A stretch of DNA of 16,668 bases from Clostridiales bacterium (lineage in GTDB: Bacteria > Bacillota > Clostridia > Oscillospirales > Oscillospiraceae): assembly GCA_021203685.1 (NCBI GenBank), contig JAJQAS010000201.1, positions 1 to 16,668 on the forward strand, in the 5' to 3' direction. The translations under genes were made by a program, and so were the position numbers. This document shows positions 15,420-16,668 of the stretch, piece after piece. The notes under the pieces are model-generated. The model saw only the letters and a list, made by a program, of their open reading frames with translations, made no database searches and was not told the origin of the DNA. Every line of letters begins with the position of its first letter. Position 1 is the first letter of the stretch.

Positions 15420-16565
15420 TTAAAGCTCATAAAGTTGTATATCTCTATCGTTTGTTACAGAAGGCGAAGATGCTTCTTCATCTGGAATCAATTTCAGTAG
15501 GCTAAACAAAAGGCGTCCCACTTTATTCCCCAATTTTAAATATCTTCTAGATGTTGAATATTCCCTCAAAACAGTGATAGCAAGCATTTTATCCCTGTCT
15601 GTCAGGCGGTGATTCCCATTGATCCACGCCTCGTCGTAACGAAGAAATTCAGGTGAAGGCTTGCCATAGGGAAATTGCGATGTTTCAGACTGAAATTCCT
15701 GACGAAATTCCTCTGACAGCCGCTCATCGACAACGAATTTTTGAAAGTTTTCTTCCGTGATATAGATTTTGGTGGCGTTCATGTACAACTGCCCCTTGAC
15801 TTGATTGAGCTGCTTCGGCGTGAGTTCTCTTTTGGTAAGGAGCATTCGGTGTGCCGTTGGCGCTCTGTCTGTAACATCGGAGGAAATCGTCAGTACCAGG
15901 GCAATCTGCCCATCCCATCCTTCCTGATTGGTTCCTACATCGTGCATGACCAGATAGCTGATTTCTGACAGCTTGGCGTTGTCCGATTCTAATGTAATGT
16001 ACACCGCGTGTATAGAAGAGGTGGAGATAGTGACGTGTCCATTATACTCCTTATAGTTTTCTATGCCGGTGTACTTGTTCTTTTTCCCTGTTCCAAAGGA
16101 GAAATACACGGGACATCTACCACTCGCGTCATCTGTATCTCCAATGACCATTTTCCCATGCAGCAGATTTTTATCATGCTCGTTCGTCGGAAAAAAATAA
16201 CAATGATATGTCCCTATCATCTGCTCTACTTCATGATCCTTACAAGATGACAGAAGGCGGTGCCTGCGGTTTTCCATAGGGGGTTCTGATACGGCAGAAT
16301 CCGTTTTCCCTCCAGAAGATTTCAGTATTTGATTCAGGTCGAGATTCAACAGTTCACAAAGCGATACGACATTATACGCTGTTAGCCGCTCTCCGTTCTT
16401 CATCTTTGAAATACAGGTAGCATCAATAGGAATCCCTTGCTCTTTACATATATTGATAATTTCTGAGTTATCCTTCCCCGTTGCTTCCAGTGCTTTGGCG
16501 ATTCGTTCTCCAACTTCTCGATTGTAGAGCGTTTTCCTTTCCTGTTTTTCATTCTTGTCTGACAT
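15420..16565 (-). CDS. XRE-type helix-turn-helix protein with an unrecognised C-terminal domain
   Basis: This 381-residue protein from the ATG at 16565 (GGGGGG site 8 nt upstream; a TTG directly before it is an alternative) starts with a Cro/C1-type HTH, about residues 15-85: VGERIAKALEATG, then IDATCISKMKNGERLTAYNVVSLCELLNLDLNQIL. A polar linker (85-105) leads to a domain of about 270 residues that I do not recognise. It opens with IGTYHCYFFPT and LLHGKMVI, looks beta-rich, and ends in basic/aromatic helices (RRYLKLGNKVGRLLFSLLKL) and an acidic tail. No catalytic motif is evident. It is probably a sensor-type regulator. Base composition and codon use are far more AT-rich than the other genes, and there is no partner gene on the visible side, consistent with horizontal acquisition. 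Confidence 0.75.
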   Translation of the reverse strand: MSDKNEKQERKTLYNREVGERIAKALEATGKDNSEIINICKEQGIPIDATCISKMKNGERLTAYNVVSLCELLNLDLNQILKSSGGKTDSAVSEPPMENRRHRLLSSCKDHEVEQMIGTYHCYFFPTNEHDKNLLHGKMVIGDTDDASGRCPVYFSFGTGKKNKYTGIENYKEYNGHVTISTSSIHAVYITLESDNAKLSEISYLVMHDVGTNQEGWDGQIALVLTISSDVTDRAPTAHRMLLTKRELTPKQLNQVKGQLYMNATKIYITEENFQKFVVDERLSEEFRQEFQSETSQFPYGKPSPEFLRYDEAWINGNHRLTDRDKMLAITVLREYSTSRRYLKLGNKVGRLLFSLLKLIPDEEASSPSVTNDRDIQLYEL

Positions 16566-16668
16566 CAAGAAATCCCCCCTTCGTCCCTCTTTTCTTTTTT
16601 AGCAAGCCAATTCATAAAGTGTACCCCATGTCAAGGACAAATAGGTTTGTGTATGCCCTTTTATAGGT
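16566..16668. promoter_or_regulatory. Upstream region of the XRE gene at the window edge
   Basis: On the minus strand TTGACA (plus 16630-16635) provides a -35-like hexamer in the right orientation, but no convincing -10 sits 16-18 nt beyond it; AT-rich choices such as TATGAA are too close. A pyrimidine-rich run (16571-16600) precedes the gene. The window ends before anything further can be judged. Confidence 0.25.

Noticed and set aside
16600..16668. Possible insertion-sequence terminal repeat at the right edge (around GTACCCCATGTCAAGGACAA)
   Set aside because: It resembles IS-end sequences in style, but no transposase, second end or target duplication is visible before the window stops.

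Overview
The window looks like chromosome from a high-GC Clostridia, most likely Oscillospiraceae or a close relative. This rests on gene content (clostridial-type PPDK, GdpP, PrsA-like lipoprotein, MntP, two-subunit class I fumarase), strong AGGAGG or GAGGTGA ribosome binding sites, GC-rich genes with AT-rich promoters, and intergenic sequence full of short repeats. Assignment below family level is not possible from the sequence alone.

Layout. Positions 45-602 (+) encode a MntP-type manganese exporter. Positions 931-1632 (+) encode a GntR/FCD regulator with its own promoter and a strong terminator. The minus strand then carries a cytoplasmic GH31 glycosidase (1753-4248), with a promoter and a perfect 12-bp palindrome upstream, and pyruvate phosphate dikinase (4484-7111), also with its own promoter and terminator. 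Positions 7112-7710 hold the ppdK promoter, a heptad-repeat array, a stranded minus-strand terminator and a MITE-like inverted-repeat element. The minus strand continues with an HD-domain protein (7711-8172), a PrsA-like foldase lipoprotein (8256-9359) and a GdpP-type c-di-AMP phosphodiesterase (9626-11617). Divergent from gdpP, the plus strand carries lysA (12327), a PHP-family histidinol-phosphatase-like gene (13609) and a fumarase alpha subunit (14425), closely spaced and probably one operon. A bidirectional terminator separates this from a convergent, visibly AT-richer gene for an XRE-type HTH protein with an unrecognised C-terminal domain (15420-16565).

How the genes fit together. Most are housekeeping or central-metabolism functions: PEP/pyruvate exchange, fumarate/malate exchange, lysine and cell-wall precursor supply, c-di-AMP homeostasis and folding of exported proteins. 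The GH31 gene is likely a sugar-utilisation gene under its own repressor. The GntR gene might regulate it, but nothing proves this.

Most unusual content. A family of short non-coding elements (copies at 9409-9625, 11957-12137 and 12144-12297) is bounded by inverted arrays of a 7-bp unit built on AGCT (AGCTRTT on one side, AGCTAAK on the other) and shares an internal core. Solo arrays occur at 7297-7328 and, diverged, at 1628-1661. Two copies sit in tandem between the lysA promoter and its start codon. Other points of interest are a fumarase alpha subunit with no beta subunit before its terminator, a GdpP with Asn in place of the usual DHHA1 His, a PPDK lacking the Thr beside its catalytic His, and the orphan XRE protein at a compositional boundary.
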